Shown: positions 23,481 through 35,454, counted from the stretch's first letter. The stretch: 64,000 nucleotides of DNA from Prorocentrum cordatum (GCA_963575745.1 CAUYUJ010010502.1:90383-154382), one strand, 5' to 3'. A program made the numbers and translations. Notes: a model not told the origin generated them from the letters alone.

Positions 23481-24200
23481 AGATGCGGGGGGAGCCCCGA
23501 GGGGCACGCGGGAAGCCCAGGGGGCACGCCGGAAGCCCCAGGGAGCACGCAGGAAGCCCTGGGAGAGTCCAGAATCTTGGCTCCGGGCCCCTGAAGGACT
23601 CCTCCAGGAGTGAGGATTGAGGCCGAGAGGATCAGGCAACTGACCCGAGGACACGCCCACTCCGTGCCCAGAGGCACGGTGGCGGGTCAGGACATGTTTT
23701 TCTTCTTCCTCATTCAGGTCCTCTTCGTACCCCCGTCCTCTCCATCCACCACTTCACCTTCGTCCTCATCACCCATCTCCGGTTCGGGCGATCGTGTATA
23801 ATCTTCGCATTGGTCTGTTGATCCAGAGTTGCATGGGCCACATTTTTCGTTGGTACAAGACTCCCGGTGAGATACTCCCCGTGGGATTCATTTGATATGT
23901 GACCCTCGCCTCACGAATTATTGCATCCAGAGTGCGCGAGATGGAACCACTGATATCTCGCATAATTGCATGTTGATCACACTGGATCCGCTTGCTCTCT
24001 TCAAGGGGAGATCGTAGGTGTCTCGTTCCGTGTTTCTTTGCATCCTACGCATTTGTGTCTGGTTGCCCACCCTTGTATCTCCCGGCTCATTTCCGTGACT
24101 CCTCTCGCTGCCTTTGCTTCCTCATCATTTTTCCTCTCCCGCCGCTGTTGCTGCTGGATCTGATGTGCCCAGTGTCATTCGCCGACGACCCGTCTCAGAG
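23480..24200. other. No gene recognised upstream of first GTPase exon
   Basis: Unique sequence. It ends in a plausible acceptor, cgtctcagag, just before the coding segment at 24201. Confidence 0.4.
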
Positions 24201-24260
24201 GTGCCCTTTGTCCCGGTGTCGGGCCTCAGCGGCGACAACCTCACGACGAAGTCTGCACAG
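24201..24260 (+). CDS. Exon candidate A, eEF1A/HBS1/eRF3-type translational GTPase
   Basis: Sixty bases encode VPFVPVSGLSGDNLTTKSAQ. This matches the G5 region of eEF1A-superfamily GTPases (VPFxPxSG..GDN...S), where the SG/SA loop contacts the guanine base. It is preceded by AG (ctcagag) and followed by GC (cacag|gcgacg), a non-canonical donor used in dinoflagellates. Phase is 0 at both ends. By my count, joining it to segment B keeps the exact spacing from GDN to the WY of the family. Upstream G-domain exons (GxxxxGK, DxPG, NKxD) were not found in the window. The alternative end at the later cag|gtgtgc would fit the family less well. Confidence 0.6.
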
Positions 24261-25335
24261 GCGACGCCCTGGTTGTTCACAGGTGTGCTTAGGAAGAGGC
24301 CATGACTGCTGGCGACATCGCACAAGGAAAACTCGCAGTTTCTGGGAGGCACCTTGGATCATGACCTTTGCTCCTTTTTCGAACTCGTCGCATTTTGCGT
24401 GCTCAAAAGGAGAGGGACGGCAACGGAGCGACGTAAATGTGAGGATGGGAAGAAGTAGAAGGGGTTTAAGGGGGAGGGGGTGGAGGAGTAGGAAGGCGAG
24501 CAGTCTAACTTGGCATCATTTCCTGATCGACGCATGCGATCGATTTGGCCCTTATGCAAACAAATGCCAATTCGTGGAACAAGCAGATCTCGGTGCGCCG
24601 CGGAACGACACCGTGTAAATCACCGCCGAGCCACGTACAACCCTCCCCATGCCCGATCACAGAATCTGCGACGAGTTCTCTGGCAGGGGGAGCGCCGGGG
24701 AGACTCGCAGCCGTTCGTTCTGGCCCTCCTGCAGAGGGCGGCGCGCTTCCTAGTCGAGTGTGGCCAGCCTTCGGTAGCCCGCCACTCGGTGTAGCGCAAG
24801 CGCTCTTGTGGGGGGGTGTTGTTCGTTCAGGACTGCGCCCAGGAGGCTTCAGGCCCTGGATGATTGCGCATCTGATGAGGCCGGCGGTAGTATCCATGGC
24901 CGCGCCTTAGTTGGTGCTCCACCGTCTTCCAGATCATGGATTCCGTATCCAATGGTTCCTTATCCAGTGCTTTTGCTGATCCTTGCCGTATAAGCGGCAT
25001 CGCCACACGCTCGGCACATCCGCCGATGGCGAGCGATACATACCCGCGGAGGAGGGGACACTCGATCGGTGTCGGTGAGATCGTGACGTAGCCGCGACTT
25101 TGCGCCCGGGCGGGGGAACGCAGAGGACACGGGGGGGGGGTCCCAAGCTCGCCGATGGACAGCACACTGCTGCTCCCTGGACTGTTCGATGTTTCTTCAT
25201 GTCGCGTGGACTGGTGTGATTTCGACTGTTCGATGTCTCGGCTGTAAGCGCACGGCATTGCAACTCCGATCGTATTTGGTCCCCAGGCAGTACTTTCATT
25301 CAAGGTGTATTACTTCTCTTCCTTACGGAATAGAA
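24261..25335. other. Intron candidate start; no other feature seen
   Basis: Unique sequence after exon A with no conserved frame. Under the split-gene model the intron runs to 34141 and includes the repeats listed below. Confidence 0.4.
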
Positions 25336-25339
25336 TGGT

Positions 25340-26060
25340 CAGCCGAAGGGGCGAGGTGCGCCACGCGTGCCAGGCCGCCACGCGCACCAGGCGCCCCAGG
25401 TGCCCGTGGGGCCCAAGCGTGCCAGGTACGCCTGGTGCGCCAGATGCGCCACGTGCGCCAAAGGTGTCGCCTGCTCCACCCGCGCTCGGGCGCCAAGTTC
25501 GGGGCAGGCGCAGGGTGTGCCAAGTGCGCCCACGCATGTCGGGCAGCATGTTGGCCCCCACCGTTCTTGTCAAACATCAGCGTGCATTCGCGGTGGAGTG
25601 GCCATCATGAGATGGGCGTGGACACAGCAGGCAGTATGCCAGCACCCCCGCCGCCCTTGTCAAAAGCCAATGCAAAGTGATCGTGGGGGGCCAGCGCATG
25701 ATCCAGATTTAGCCGCGAAGTACAGTTTGTGTTGTGCTTTGAAAGGGGTGGTGGCCCTGCGCTCAGCACGCCAAATGCTGGCACAACCGCCGTCCCTGCC
25801 AAGAACCTCTACACAGTGCCCGCGCCCCCCGAACATGACCCAATATGTTGCCGCAAAATGCACGCTGCATTGTTTTTGGAAGGGGAAGGCGGGGGGGGCT
25901 CGTTATTTCAGGTTTGCCGCCAGTCGGGTGGGGGAGGAGGCGCATATGAATACGTTGCAGCAGCAAGCCCTCTCCCGAAGGGGAAGAAGGGGCTTGGAAG
26001 AGGAAGCGGCCTAAACCACCTACGCCCGATGGACCAACACCACCAACCAACCAGCACGCA
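25340..26060 (+). repeat. Dispersed ~750-bp repeat, family D copy 1
   Basis: It starts with a gtgcgcca-type minisatellite (ggggcgaggtgcgccacg), continues through catgatccagatttagccgcga and ends with cccgaaggggaag. The same order recurs at 41645-42430 at perhaps 70-80 percent similarity by eye. The tail also resembles 29690-29760. Non-coding. Confidence 0.7.
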
Positions 26061-26239
26061 TTGCACCCTTGTGGCAAGCAGCAGGGGGCGGCGGATCGGA
26101 GGCGCCTACGGCGATTCATTGCCGCCTCCTGCTGCTTGGAAACGCTGGTGTGGTCGAACGTTGTGCCCAAAGCTTGGACAAACGATCGAACTATGTGTTC
26201 CCTGAGCCGTAGTGGAAACCCCTCGGGGAGCATTCAGGG

Positions 26240-27015
26240 GAGGATGAGCGAGATCTTCAGGAGAGGGAGGAGGAGTAGGACCAGTGTAAACCCAAGACGC
26301 ATCATCGATCTTGCGATACACCCTCTCTCGAAGATCTATCTTCAGAAGTCCCTACAATAATGTTCTTCCTTGTGGAACGAGCCCCATTGGAAGACAAGCG
26401 TTTGATAATCCTCAACTGTGCCAAAGCACCATTCCTGGGACTTCAGAGCCGCGAATCAACGTGAATATTGCGTCCTGACAATCCTTAATCATGCTGGAAC
26501 ACCGTTCCTGGAATTTGAGCACCGCGCATCAACGTGACAGTTGCGTCTTGACAATCCAACAATGTTCCATAGGACTGCTCCTGGGACTTCAACCCCACGA
26601 ATCCTTGACATTGTTTTATACGTCCTAGCAGTTTGTGCGCGGCGCTACAGCGAGAACCACATTTCGAAACAGAGCCGCCCTCCATCCTTGAAGCTGTTGC
26701 AGGTAAACAACGAGTGCGGGCGGCGCTAAGGCGAGAGATACATGGTGAAAATGGCCCGCCTTCCATCCGCGAAACTGTCCCAAGTTTTGACGACACGTTT
26801 GCGCGGCGCTAAAGCGAGAGCCAGAGTTGGAAAACCACCCGCCCTCCATCAGTGAAATTGTTGTGAACTTTTAAGATGAGTGTGCGCGGCGCTTAAGCGA
26901 GAGCCACATTTTGAAAGCCACACGCCCTTCATCTGTTAAGGGACTGTAACCTGTAAGACGCATTTGCGCGGTGCTGAAACGAGAGCCACATTTTGAATAC
27001 CAGCCGCCTGTCATC
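26240..27015 (+). repeat. Dispersed repeat family E, copy 1 (with ~80-bp minisatellite)
   Basis: The unique head (ccagtgtaaacccaagacgc, then cctacaataatgttcttcc) is followed by four to five ~80-84-bp units containing gcgcggcgctaaagcgagag and ccgccctccatcc. A reverse-complement copy lies at 32240-33620 and a partial direct copy at 27140-27330. Confidence 0.75.
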
Positions 27016-27139
27016 CGTGAAACTGTTGCAAATATTAAGCTTCGTGATCATGAATAGTGGAGAAGTCTCCAGCCAAACCCCCGGCCAGCCCTACCGACAT
27101 GTCTGGGGGCGCGACAGGGAGGATATTCTCATAAGGAAC

Positions 27140-27335
27140 AGGGATAGAGCAGGAGGAGGAGGAGGAGGAACAGTACCAGCGTGAACCCAGCGTGCATCAA
27201 CGATGTTACAATACACGCTCCCTCCAAGTTTCCCATGCGCAGGTTCCTACAAGAACTTATTGTCATTGCGGGAAGAACCCTATTGAAAGACGACCGTCTT
27301 AGAATCCTCGATCGCGCTAAAAACACCGCCGCCGC
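27140..27335 (+). repeat. Dispersed repeat family E, partial copy 2
   Basis: Starts ccagcgtgaacccagcgtgc, continues with ttcctacaagaacttattgt. It is the head of family E without the minisatellite. Confidence 0.65.
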
Positions 27336-27559
27336 GGGCCATTATAATATCACCCCGGCCTCTTCGGTTTTCACCGCAGTATTGAATGGGTTCCCCCCTC
27401 CCCCGCAGCCGGCATTATGAATTGATGTTGACCGGCGAGCTTGCCGCCATTTTGTTGGTTGGTCGCCGCGCTTGTTTTCTTCACGTGGGTTTGCAGGCTC
27501 CGGCGATTGCACAGGTCCCGTCTGCTGAACGGCACCTTCTATGAGACTAATTCCCTCCC

Positions 27560-28955
27560 CAAGCTGATTAGTCAACAGTTGCTTGCTGTTAGACGTGCCT
27601 ACGCCCATGCACAGGACCTTCTGCTTGGCAGGCCCCTCCCCAAGCTGAGTCAAAAGGCATTTGGATACTAGACGTGCCTCTCCTCTTGCACAGCACCCTC
27701 GATTAGACAATGCCCCTCGCCGAACTGGTTTTCAAACAACTCCTGGGGGCCAGACGTGCCCCTCCCCCTTCACAGGTCCCTTCAATTGCACAGCACCCTC
27801 TATTAGACAGGGCCCCTTCCCAAGCTGGGCTGTCAAAACTCCTTTGTCTTAGACGCGCCCCTCCTGCGCAGCACCTCTATTGGACAAGGCCCCTCCCCAG
27901 GCTGATCACAGCAATACGCTCCGTGGTGCTAGACGTGCCCCTCATCCTACAGGCCCCCTCTGAAGCACAGCACCCTCTGCTAGGCAGGCCTCCTCCTAAG
28001 GTGATTAACACAACTCCTTTGATATTAGATGTGCCGCTCCTCCTGCACATCACCCTCTATTGAACAAGGCCTCCCCCCAAGCTAATGAATAAAACACCTT
28101 GTGCCAGAGATGCACGTCTTCCTACACATGCCCCAAGAACAGACTTGCCCCTCCTCCTGCACTTGCCCCCTCTGCTGCACAACACCCTCCTCTGCTAGAC
28201 ACTCCCCTCCCCAAGCTGATTCACGTATCGCTGTGGGCATTAGACGTGCCCCTCGCCCTGCACAGCATCCATTAGACAAGGGCCTTCCCCCCCGCTGATT
28301 AAACACCTACTCCATGGTGCTACACGGGCCCCTACTCCTACTCAGGCCCCAGCTGTTGCAAAGTACCATCTGTTAGGCAAGCTCTCCAGACCGATTCAAC
28401 AAGCCCCTTTGATACCAGACGTGTCCCTCCTCCTGCACGTGCCTCCTCTATTGCACACCACCCCTTTGAGATAAGACCATTCCCAATGCTGATTAACACA
28501 TCAACAACTACTTGGTGCTAGGCCTGCCTCTCCTCCTACGCAGGCGCGTGCTGCCACACAGCACCCCCAAAGCTTAAGCAACCTGCTCATTTACTATTCG
28601 ATGTGCCCCTCATTCTGCACAGGCCTCCTCTGCTGCACAGCGCGGCCTCTCCCCCCGCTGATTAATCAACAGCTCCTTTGTTCTAGACGTGCCCCTCGCC
28701 CTGCATGTCATCCATTATTAGGCAAGACCCCTCCCCAAGCTGATTGCAGAAACAGCTCGTTGGTGCTAAACGCGACCCTCCTCCTACGCAGGCGCCCTCT
28801 GCTGCACAGCAACACTCTATGAGACAAGGCCCCGCCCCAATGTGATTAGATCCTTGGTCCTAGACGCGCTTCTCCTCCTACGCAGGCCCCCTTTGCTGCA
28901 CAGCACCCTGTGCTAGGCACTCCCCTCCCCACCCCGACTCAGACAATTCTAGACG
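27560..28955 (+). repeat. Variable ~80-105-bp minisatellite, left part
   Basis: Units built from ctagacgtgcccctcc, ctgcacagcaccctctgcta, gacaaggcccctccccaagc and tgattaa. Many copies are present; unit length varies because segments are gained or lost. Confidence 0.85.
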
Positions 28956-29770
28956 CTTCGCTTATCCCCACCAGCCCATCCCGAAACGATGTCCAGGCGA
29001 GTTGAGGTGATCAGGGAAGTGCGGCAGCAAAGAGGAGGACGGCCGAACCGTGCAAAGGAGTGAGGAGGAGAAGGAGGTGGATGGATGGATGGATGAGGGA
29101 GTGGGAAGACGGAGGATGAATAGGATGAGGAGGAGGCGGAGGAGGAGGAGGAGGAGGAGGAGGAGGAGGAGGAGGAAGAGAAGGAGTAGGAGCAGGAAGG
29201 AGGAACAGGAGGAGGAGGAGGAGGAGGAGGAGGAGGGCAAGCACAAGGGCCAGAGGTCTCTTGGATGCCTCTAGGAGCCTCTTGGAGTATCTCTTGGGCG
29301 ATTCTTGGGGGCATCTTGGGACGTCTTGGGGGTCTCTTGGCGATCCTGGGGGGCTCTTCGGGGTCTTGGGTGCCTCGGGGGGGGGCCTCTTGGGGCCTCT
29401 GAGGGTCTTCTTGGGGGCCTTCTGGGGGCCTCTTGGGGGCCTCTTGGGGCCATCTTGGGGCCATCTTGGGACCTCTTGGGGCCTCCTGGGCGCTTCTTTG
29501 TGCCATCTTGGAGGAGATCTATCAAAGAAGAGCTGAGCTTTAATTAGCGCTGCCCCCCCAGGAGGCCAAAATGGGGCCAAAACCATGCTAAAATCAATGA
29601 TGTTGGCTCTCTCGCCGAGGCTGTTTTGGACGCTCTGACCGCTCCCCGCCCCTCCTGTCCAGGTCAGTGGGGAGGGGGTAAACCCCTCCCCGAAGGGGAA
29701 GAGGGAGGGGTGGAAGAGGAAACGCCCTAAACCACCGACGCCCAGAGGGCTGGTGGGATTCAGCTGAAAC
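28956..29770. repeat. Insertion in minisatellite: GGA tract, GGCC/TCTTGG block 3, family D tail
   Basis: This segment interrupts the minisatellite. It carries (GGA)n at 29125-29235, the third GGCC/TCTTGG block at 29252-29500 and a piece like the family D end (ccccgaaggggaagaggga). Composite repeat, no gene. Confidence 0.7.
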
Positions 29771-31310
29771 CAGACATCCCCTCCTCCTGCACAGTCCTTC
29801 TCTGTTGCACAGCACCCTCTATGAGACAAGGCCCCGCGCCACTTCGATTAAATAAGCAGTCCCTTGGTGCTGGACGCGCCCCATCCTCCTACGCAGGCCC
29901 CCTCTACTGCACAGAACCTCCTATGAGACAAGGCCCCCCTCCCCACGATGGTTCAAAGACAACTCCCCGGAGCTAGACGTGCCCCTTCTCCTACGCAGGC
30001 CCCCTGTGGTGCACTGCACCCTCTGCTAGGCGAGCCCCTCCCCAGGTCTTTGCAAAAAGCTCACTGGTACTAGACGCGCCCCTCCTTCTGCACAGGCCTC
30101 TCCTGTTGCACAGCACCCTCTATTGGACAAGACTCCTCTCTCCGCTGATTAATCAACAACTCTAAAGCGCCCTCTAGTAGAGAGGCCACTCCCCAAGCAA
30201 TCTAAACCCATTTCATTGGTGCTAGACGCGCCATTTCTCCTACCCAGGCCCCCTCTGCTGCACAGCACCCTCTGCTAGGCAAGCTCCTCCCCAAGCCGAT
30301 GAAAACAGCTCCTTTGATTCCAGGCGTGCCACTCCTCCTGCGCAGGCTTTCTTTGTTGCACGTTGCCTTCTATGAGACAAGGCCCCGCTCCGTTGTCATT
30401 AAATCGGCAACTCCTTGGTGCTAGACGCACCCCTCTCCCTTCACATGCACCCTCTGCTGCACAGCACCTTCTCTGAGACAAGGCCCCTCCCCACAATGAA
30501 TCGAAGACAACTCCTTGTTGCTAGACGCGCCACTTCTCCTACGCAGGCCCCCTATGTTGCACAGCACCCTCTGCTAGGCGAGCCCCTCCCCAAGCTTGAG
30601 CAAAAAGCTCCTTCAATACTAGACGCGCCCATCCTTCTGCACAGGCCTCCTCTGTTGCACAGCATCCTCTATTAGACAAGGCCGCTTCCCAAGCTGTTTC
30701 AAAAACTTCGCAGAGTTAGACGTGCCCCTCCCCCTAGACAGGCCCCCTCCGCTGCGCAGGAATCTCTGGCAGGCAGGGTCCCTCCCCAAGCTGATTAGTC
30801 AAGATCCGTGGTGCTATGCGTGCCCTGCTGTGCACCACACTCTGCTGGACGAGGCCCCTCCCCAAGTTGATAAAAAAAAAAAAAAATCCTTGGTGCTAGA
30901 CGTGCCCCATCTGAAGTGCATGAACCTCTGATGAACGAAGCACCTCACCATGACACCCTTGGTGCTAGACCCGTCCCTCTGCTGTGCATCACCCTCTGCT
31001 GGACAAAAAACATCCCCAAGCTGATTTGGCAAACATCCTTGGTACTAGACGTGCCCCTCTGCTGCGCATCGTGCTCTACCGGACAAGGCCCCTTCCCAAG
31101 TTGATTCAGAACACACCCTTGTTATTCGACATGCCCCTGTGCTATGCACCACCCTCTGTTCGACGAGGCCCCTCCCCAAGCTGATTAAACAAACATCCTT
31201 TGTACTAGACGTGGCCCTCTGCTGTGCGCCGCCCGCTGCTCATTAAAAACGCGTTCTTGGTGCTACGCGCGCCCCTCTGCTGTGCATGAGCCTCTGCTAG
31301 ACGAGGCCTC
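29771..31310 (+). repeat. Variable ~80-105-bp minisatellite, right part
   Basis: Same units as 27560-28955 (gctagacgcgcccctcc, gcacagcaccctctgctagg). Units become shorter and more divergent toward 31300. Confidence 0.85.
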
Positions 31311-31654
31311 GCCCAATAGCGGCCGGTGCGCAGCTGGCCACATCCTTGCGTTCGCTAGCTCATTAGGAGTGGTACGCTTGTCTCAGCGCGGGCCACGCAC
31401 CCCTCCTAATTGGGCATGCCGGTGCCCCTGGGCCTGGGCCCTGGGCCGGGCGCCGAACGCCAGGGCCCGGGCCCCGTGCCCCGGACCCTGGATGCTGCAC
31501 GCTGGACGCCAGGCCCTGGGCCCCAGGATCCAGGCGTCTAAGAGGCCTCAGTGCCTGCAGCCCTCGGACTTCTGTCAGTCGCCCCCTCCCGTGCGCAGAG
31601 AGCCCTCTGCACGGTAGGTTCGCGTCATGGCGACCGGCGGCGACCCCGCCGCGG

Positions 31655-31765
31655 GCGTTCAAGCTTGAACGCCGCCAGTGGCCCAGAATCGGCCTTCACG
31701 GAACGATCGGGTGATCGGAAAGTCGCCGATCGTTCAAGATTGAACGATCGACGCGGTGTCAGAAA
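31655..31765. other. Cluster of palindromes around gttcaagcttgaac
   Basis: A perfect palindrome cgttcaagcttgaacg near 31658 is followed by near-palindromic gaacgatcgg / ccgatcgttc and cgatcgttcaagattgaacg elements within 110 bp. Confidence 0.55.
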
Positions 31766-31964
31766 CCGACGCCAGGGTCGTCACGACACGAGCTTGCCGT
31801 ACGCTTCCGCCGTGCCCGCGGCCAGAGCCAGCCAGGGCCCTACGATGGTGCACCAGACCTTCCGGGCCTCGGTCGGGGGGCGACTGCACCACGCCGCGGC
31901 CCAGGAGGGTCCCGGCCAGGCACGGCGGTGCTGCGTGGATGCCCTCCCTCTGCGTATCCTGTCG

Positions 31965-32125
31965 CCTCCGCCACCGCCGCCGCCTCCGCCGCCGCCGCCT
32001 CCGCCCGATACCTGGCCGCCGCGGGCAAGCCCAGGTCGAGCCTGGTCGCTCCATGGCCGCCAGCTCCCCCTCCTCCTCCTCCTCCTCCTCCTCCTCCTCC
32101 TCCTCCTCCTCCTCCATTCCTCCAT
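31965..32125 (+). repeat. CCG and CCT trinucleotide tracts
   Basis: (CCG)n at about 31970-32010 and (CCT)n at 32065-32115. Confidence 0.9.
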
Positions 32126-32307
32126 TCCTCCATTCCTCTTCCTTTATGAGAAAAGGTTCTCCCTGTGGCACCCCGATGCCAGGTTCCAGGGTGGGCCGGG
32201 CGGTTCGCCCGAGGCTTCCTCACCACTCATGACCCTGAAGCTCAAGCAATGGCAGCAGCTTCACAGATGGAGGGTGGATGGTGTTCAACATGTGGCTCTC
32301 GCCTTAG

Positions 32308-32477
32308 CTCAGGTCGGGCGAAAGGGGGGGATTGGGAAAGGGGGGGTTACGAAATTTGCTGCATGTAGCTGGTTTCGGCCTCACCGCGGAGCCCATTCCT
32401 CGATACATAGCCGCCTCCGGCGCCGTGAGCTGATTCTCAACCCCCCTTTGCTATCCCCCCCTTTCGCCCGACCCGAT
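32308..32477. mobile_element. MITE with TIRs and 3-bp TAG target duplication
   Basis: The left end ctcaggtcgggcgaaagg and the right end read backwards, atcgggtcgggcgaaagg, pair. The insertion splits a minisatellite unit whose uninterrupted form (gccttagcgccgcac) is visible in the next unit, at about 32560. TAG occurs on both sides (32305-32307 and 32478-32480), so the target was duplicated. A diverged relative may lie at 33925-34010. Confidence 0.75.
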
Positions 32478-32810
32478 TAGCGCCGCACACATTCGTTCTG
32501 AACGTGTGCAGCAGTTTCACGGATCAAGGGCGACTGGTTTTCAAAATAAGGCTCTCGCCTTAGCGCCGCACGCATTCGTTCTGAACGTGTGCAGCAGCTT
32601 CACGGATTGAGGGCGACTGGTTTTCGAAATAGGGTTCTCGCTGCAGCGCCGCGCACAGTCGTTTTAGACATGTGCAGCAGTTTCACGGATTGAGGGCGAC
32701 TGGTTTTCAAAGTGTGGCTTTCGCTGTAGCGCCGCACACATTCTCCTTCCTAAACACTTTGATGAGCTTCACGGCTTGAGAGCGGCTGGTTTTCGAAATG
32801 TGGTTCTCGC

Positions 32811-33245
32811 TGTTTTTTTTTTTTTTTGATTTTTTTTTGGATTTAATTTTTTTTTTTGTTGGTTGTATTGTGTTGACTGTTTTTTTGTGCTTCGTTTGCT
32901 GGTGATTGTGTCATCTATTGCTTTTTCTGTTAGTTCGTTGGTTGATGTTATTCTTTTTTGTTTTTGTTTTGCTTCATTGTTTTATCTTTTTTTCTTTCTG
33001 TTTTTTGTTTTTGATTATTTTTTTGATCTTGATTTGGTACTTTGCTTATGTTTTTTGTATTTTTTTTGCTCTGGTTTTGGGCCTGGGCTTGTGTTTTGCT
33101 CTTTTTTTGTTTGTTTTTTGGTTGTCGTTGCTTTTATTTTTTTTTTGTTTTTTCTTTTTTTCGTTTTTCGTTTTGTTTTTTTTTGTTCTATTTTGTTTTC
33201 TGTGTTTTTTTTTTTGCTTTTTTTGATTTTCTTTTGTTTGCAGAT
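32811..33245 (+). repeat. T-rich tract (~430 bp)
   Basis: Long T runs broken by single G, C or A, strongly one-stranded. Phe-rich frames are artefacts. A mirror-like A-rich tract lies at 50779-51110. Confidence 0.85.
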
Positions 33246-33619
33246 TCCGCGCACATTCGTTTACAATATTCGTTTGCAACATTTGCAAGGGTGTCACGGT
33301 TTCTCATGGTCAGCGTACCAGGAATTGCGTTTTGCAAGGATTCAGGATTATGAGTGCGTAACAGTTACATTGGTTTGCGGTGTTGACGTCCCAGGAATGG
33401 CGTTCTGGCACGATTCAGGATCGTCAAGACGCAACACTCAACTTGATCGATCCGTGGAGATGGAATCCCGAGAACAATGTTTTGGCATGCGTCAGGGTCT
33501 TCAAACGGTTGTCTTCCAGCGAGGCAGTTTCCCCAGTGGAAATGACCCGTTGTAGGGGCCTATGAAGAGGGAGCTTGGAGGGAGAGTTAATTCCAACATC
33601 GTCGATGACTCTTGGGTTT

Positions 33620-33880
33620 GCACTGGTCCTCCTCCTTCTCCTGCCTCCTTCTCCCGCCTCCTTCTCCCGCCTCCCCGTGCTTAGAGAGCCTGCGGCCCCA
33701 CTCCTTCGCAGGCCAGCAGCTTCTGCCCGAACAACCAAGCTTCTCCCTCCCTCCCTCCGCCTCCCCCGCCTCGTGTTCTTCCCCTTTCATGCTACACCTC
33801 CTCCGTCTCGGCCTCTCCCTCCGCCTCGCCCTCGCGCTCACGCTCCTCCTCCTCCTCCTCCGCCTCCTCCCGCGGCAGCC
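33620..33880 (+). repeat. Pyrimidine-rich CTC/CCT tract
   Basis: Imperfect CTC, CCT and CCG runs; no gene. Confidence 0.7.
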
Positions 33881-34141
33881 TTGCCACGCAGCGCCGAGCC
33901 CGGCCTTCCCGAGGCCCCTCACCCAGCTGGGTCGGACGAGAATGGGGGATAGGGAAAGGGGGGGGAGGCACGAAATCCGCGATATACGGCCAGGTCCGGC
34001 CCCGCCGCTGGGCGCCGTCCTCGATAACGCTGGCGCCTGGTGCGCCGCGAGGCACCTCGAGAGTCGGCTGCGCGAGCCGAGACGCTGCCCCCCCCTCCTC
34101 ACGAAGTCCCGGCCTGCGTCCGACCCCGCGCGGCCCCGCAG

Positions 34142-34186
34142 TCTGCCTGGTACGGCGGCAAGGCGCTCATCGATACGCTGGACGAG
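34142..34186 (+). CDS. Exon candidate B of the translational GTPase
   Basis: Forty-five bases encode SAWYGGKALIDTLDE. This corresponds to the segment after G5 in eEF1A-type GTPases (PWYKGPTLLEALD in typical members). The preceding sequence is pyrimidine-rich and ends gccccgcag. The following bases are GC (gacgag|gcggag). Both boundaries are phase 0 and agree with A and C. The 15 residues fit the family spacing without gaps. The match is short, so support comes mainly from order, phase and spacing relative to A and C. Confidence 0.5.
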
Positions 34187-34399
34187 GCGGAGCACGCTCC
34201 CCTCTCGCGAAGCCGTGGCTCCCCCCTTCCAGTCCACCACAGCCTGCTGCTCTTCGAACGCCTGGTCGTTCAGTTACGAATCTATCCAGCTGCCATTGGC
34301 AAGTCCAGCCATCGTGCCATCCGAGCACTCTGGGTGGCGACTGTTCGAAGGGGCGCGAGAGGCCGTCGCGTGTGACACCTCGTGTCTCCAGGGTTGGGA

Positions 34400-34960
34400 A
34401 AGCCTTGATAAGGATGATGATGGTGATGATGCCGATGACGATGGTGACGATAATGACAATGATGACGATGATGACGACAACGACGACGCTGCTGATGACG
34501 ATAATGGGGGTGATGCTGATGATGCTGCTGGTGATGATGATGCTGGTAAGCATGATGATGACGACGATGATGATGATGATGCTGATGATGCTGATGCTGA
34601 TGCTGATGCTGATGCTGACGCTGACGCTGGTACTGATGATGATGGTGGTGATGGTGATGCTGATGGTGATGATGACGATGATGCTGCTGATGATCATGTT
34701 GGTGCTGCTGCTGATGATGATAAGACTGTCGATGATGGTGATCATAAGCAGGGCTTTGGAAGGGGATGATGATGCTGATTACGATTATGATGCTAGTGAT
34801 GATGGGGATGGGGATGGGGATTGGGCTAGGGAGTATGCTGATTATGATACGATGCCGATGACATTATCGATAACGACGACGATGCTGATTATGATGTTGA
34901 TGATGCTGATGCTGATGATGATGGTGCTGATCATGAGGAGGAGGAGGAGGAGGCGGAGGA
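34400..34960 (+). repeat. GAT/GAC/GCT trinucleotide tract
   Basis: Imperfect (GATGAY)n with GCT interruptions. Asp-rich, Met-rich and Ile-rich frames here are artefacts. Confidence 0.9.
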
Positions 34961-34989
34961 GGGGGACGAGGATGAGGATGAGGACGAGG

Positions 34990-35350
34990 ATGTCCGAGAC
35001 ATCCTCGCAACGCTGAGCTCCCAGCTTTCGCACGCGTGGTGGTCCAGCCCGTTTCACTTGAGACATCTTCCCAATTCTGAGTTCCGAGATGCCGCGCGCG
35101 AGGTGGTCTGGCGCGTTTCTCTTGAGACATCCTCGTCTTGTTGAGCTCCGAGATGCAGCGCGAGAAGTGGTCTGGCGCGTTTCGCCTGAAACATCCTCGC
35201 AATCCTGGGCTCTCAGCACATGTGCGCGAGGTAGTCTTGCGCGTCTCGCTTAATGCATTATCGCGTTTCTGAGCTCCGAGATGCCGCGCCAGAGGTGGTC
35301 TGACCCGCTTCGCCTGAAACATCCTCGAAACGTTGGGCTTCGAGAGGGAG
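34990..35350 (+). repeat. ~64-bp tandem repeat, 5-6 units
   Basis: Units of gagacatcctcgcaa, ctgagctccgagatgccgcg and aggtggtctggcgcgtttcg. Confidence 0.8.
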
Positions 35351-35454
35351 GAGAGGATCGAGGAGGGGTCAGACCCAAACGAATCATGTGATTCCACTTC
35401 TGTTGTCGAACTGTGCTCTGGGAGAGGGCTGTGCTCTCGAATTCCTCTTGGTTT

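Larger units (their letters stand above)
32240..33620 (-). repeat. Dispersed repeat family E, copy 3 (inverted, with two insertions)
   Basis: Reverse complement of 26240-27015: ~83-bp units with gcgccgcacgcattcgttct, then the head region up to gggtttgcactggtcctcc. It is interrupted by the MITE at 32308-32477 and by the T-rich tract at 32811-33245. Confidence 0.75.
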
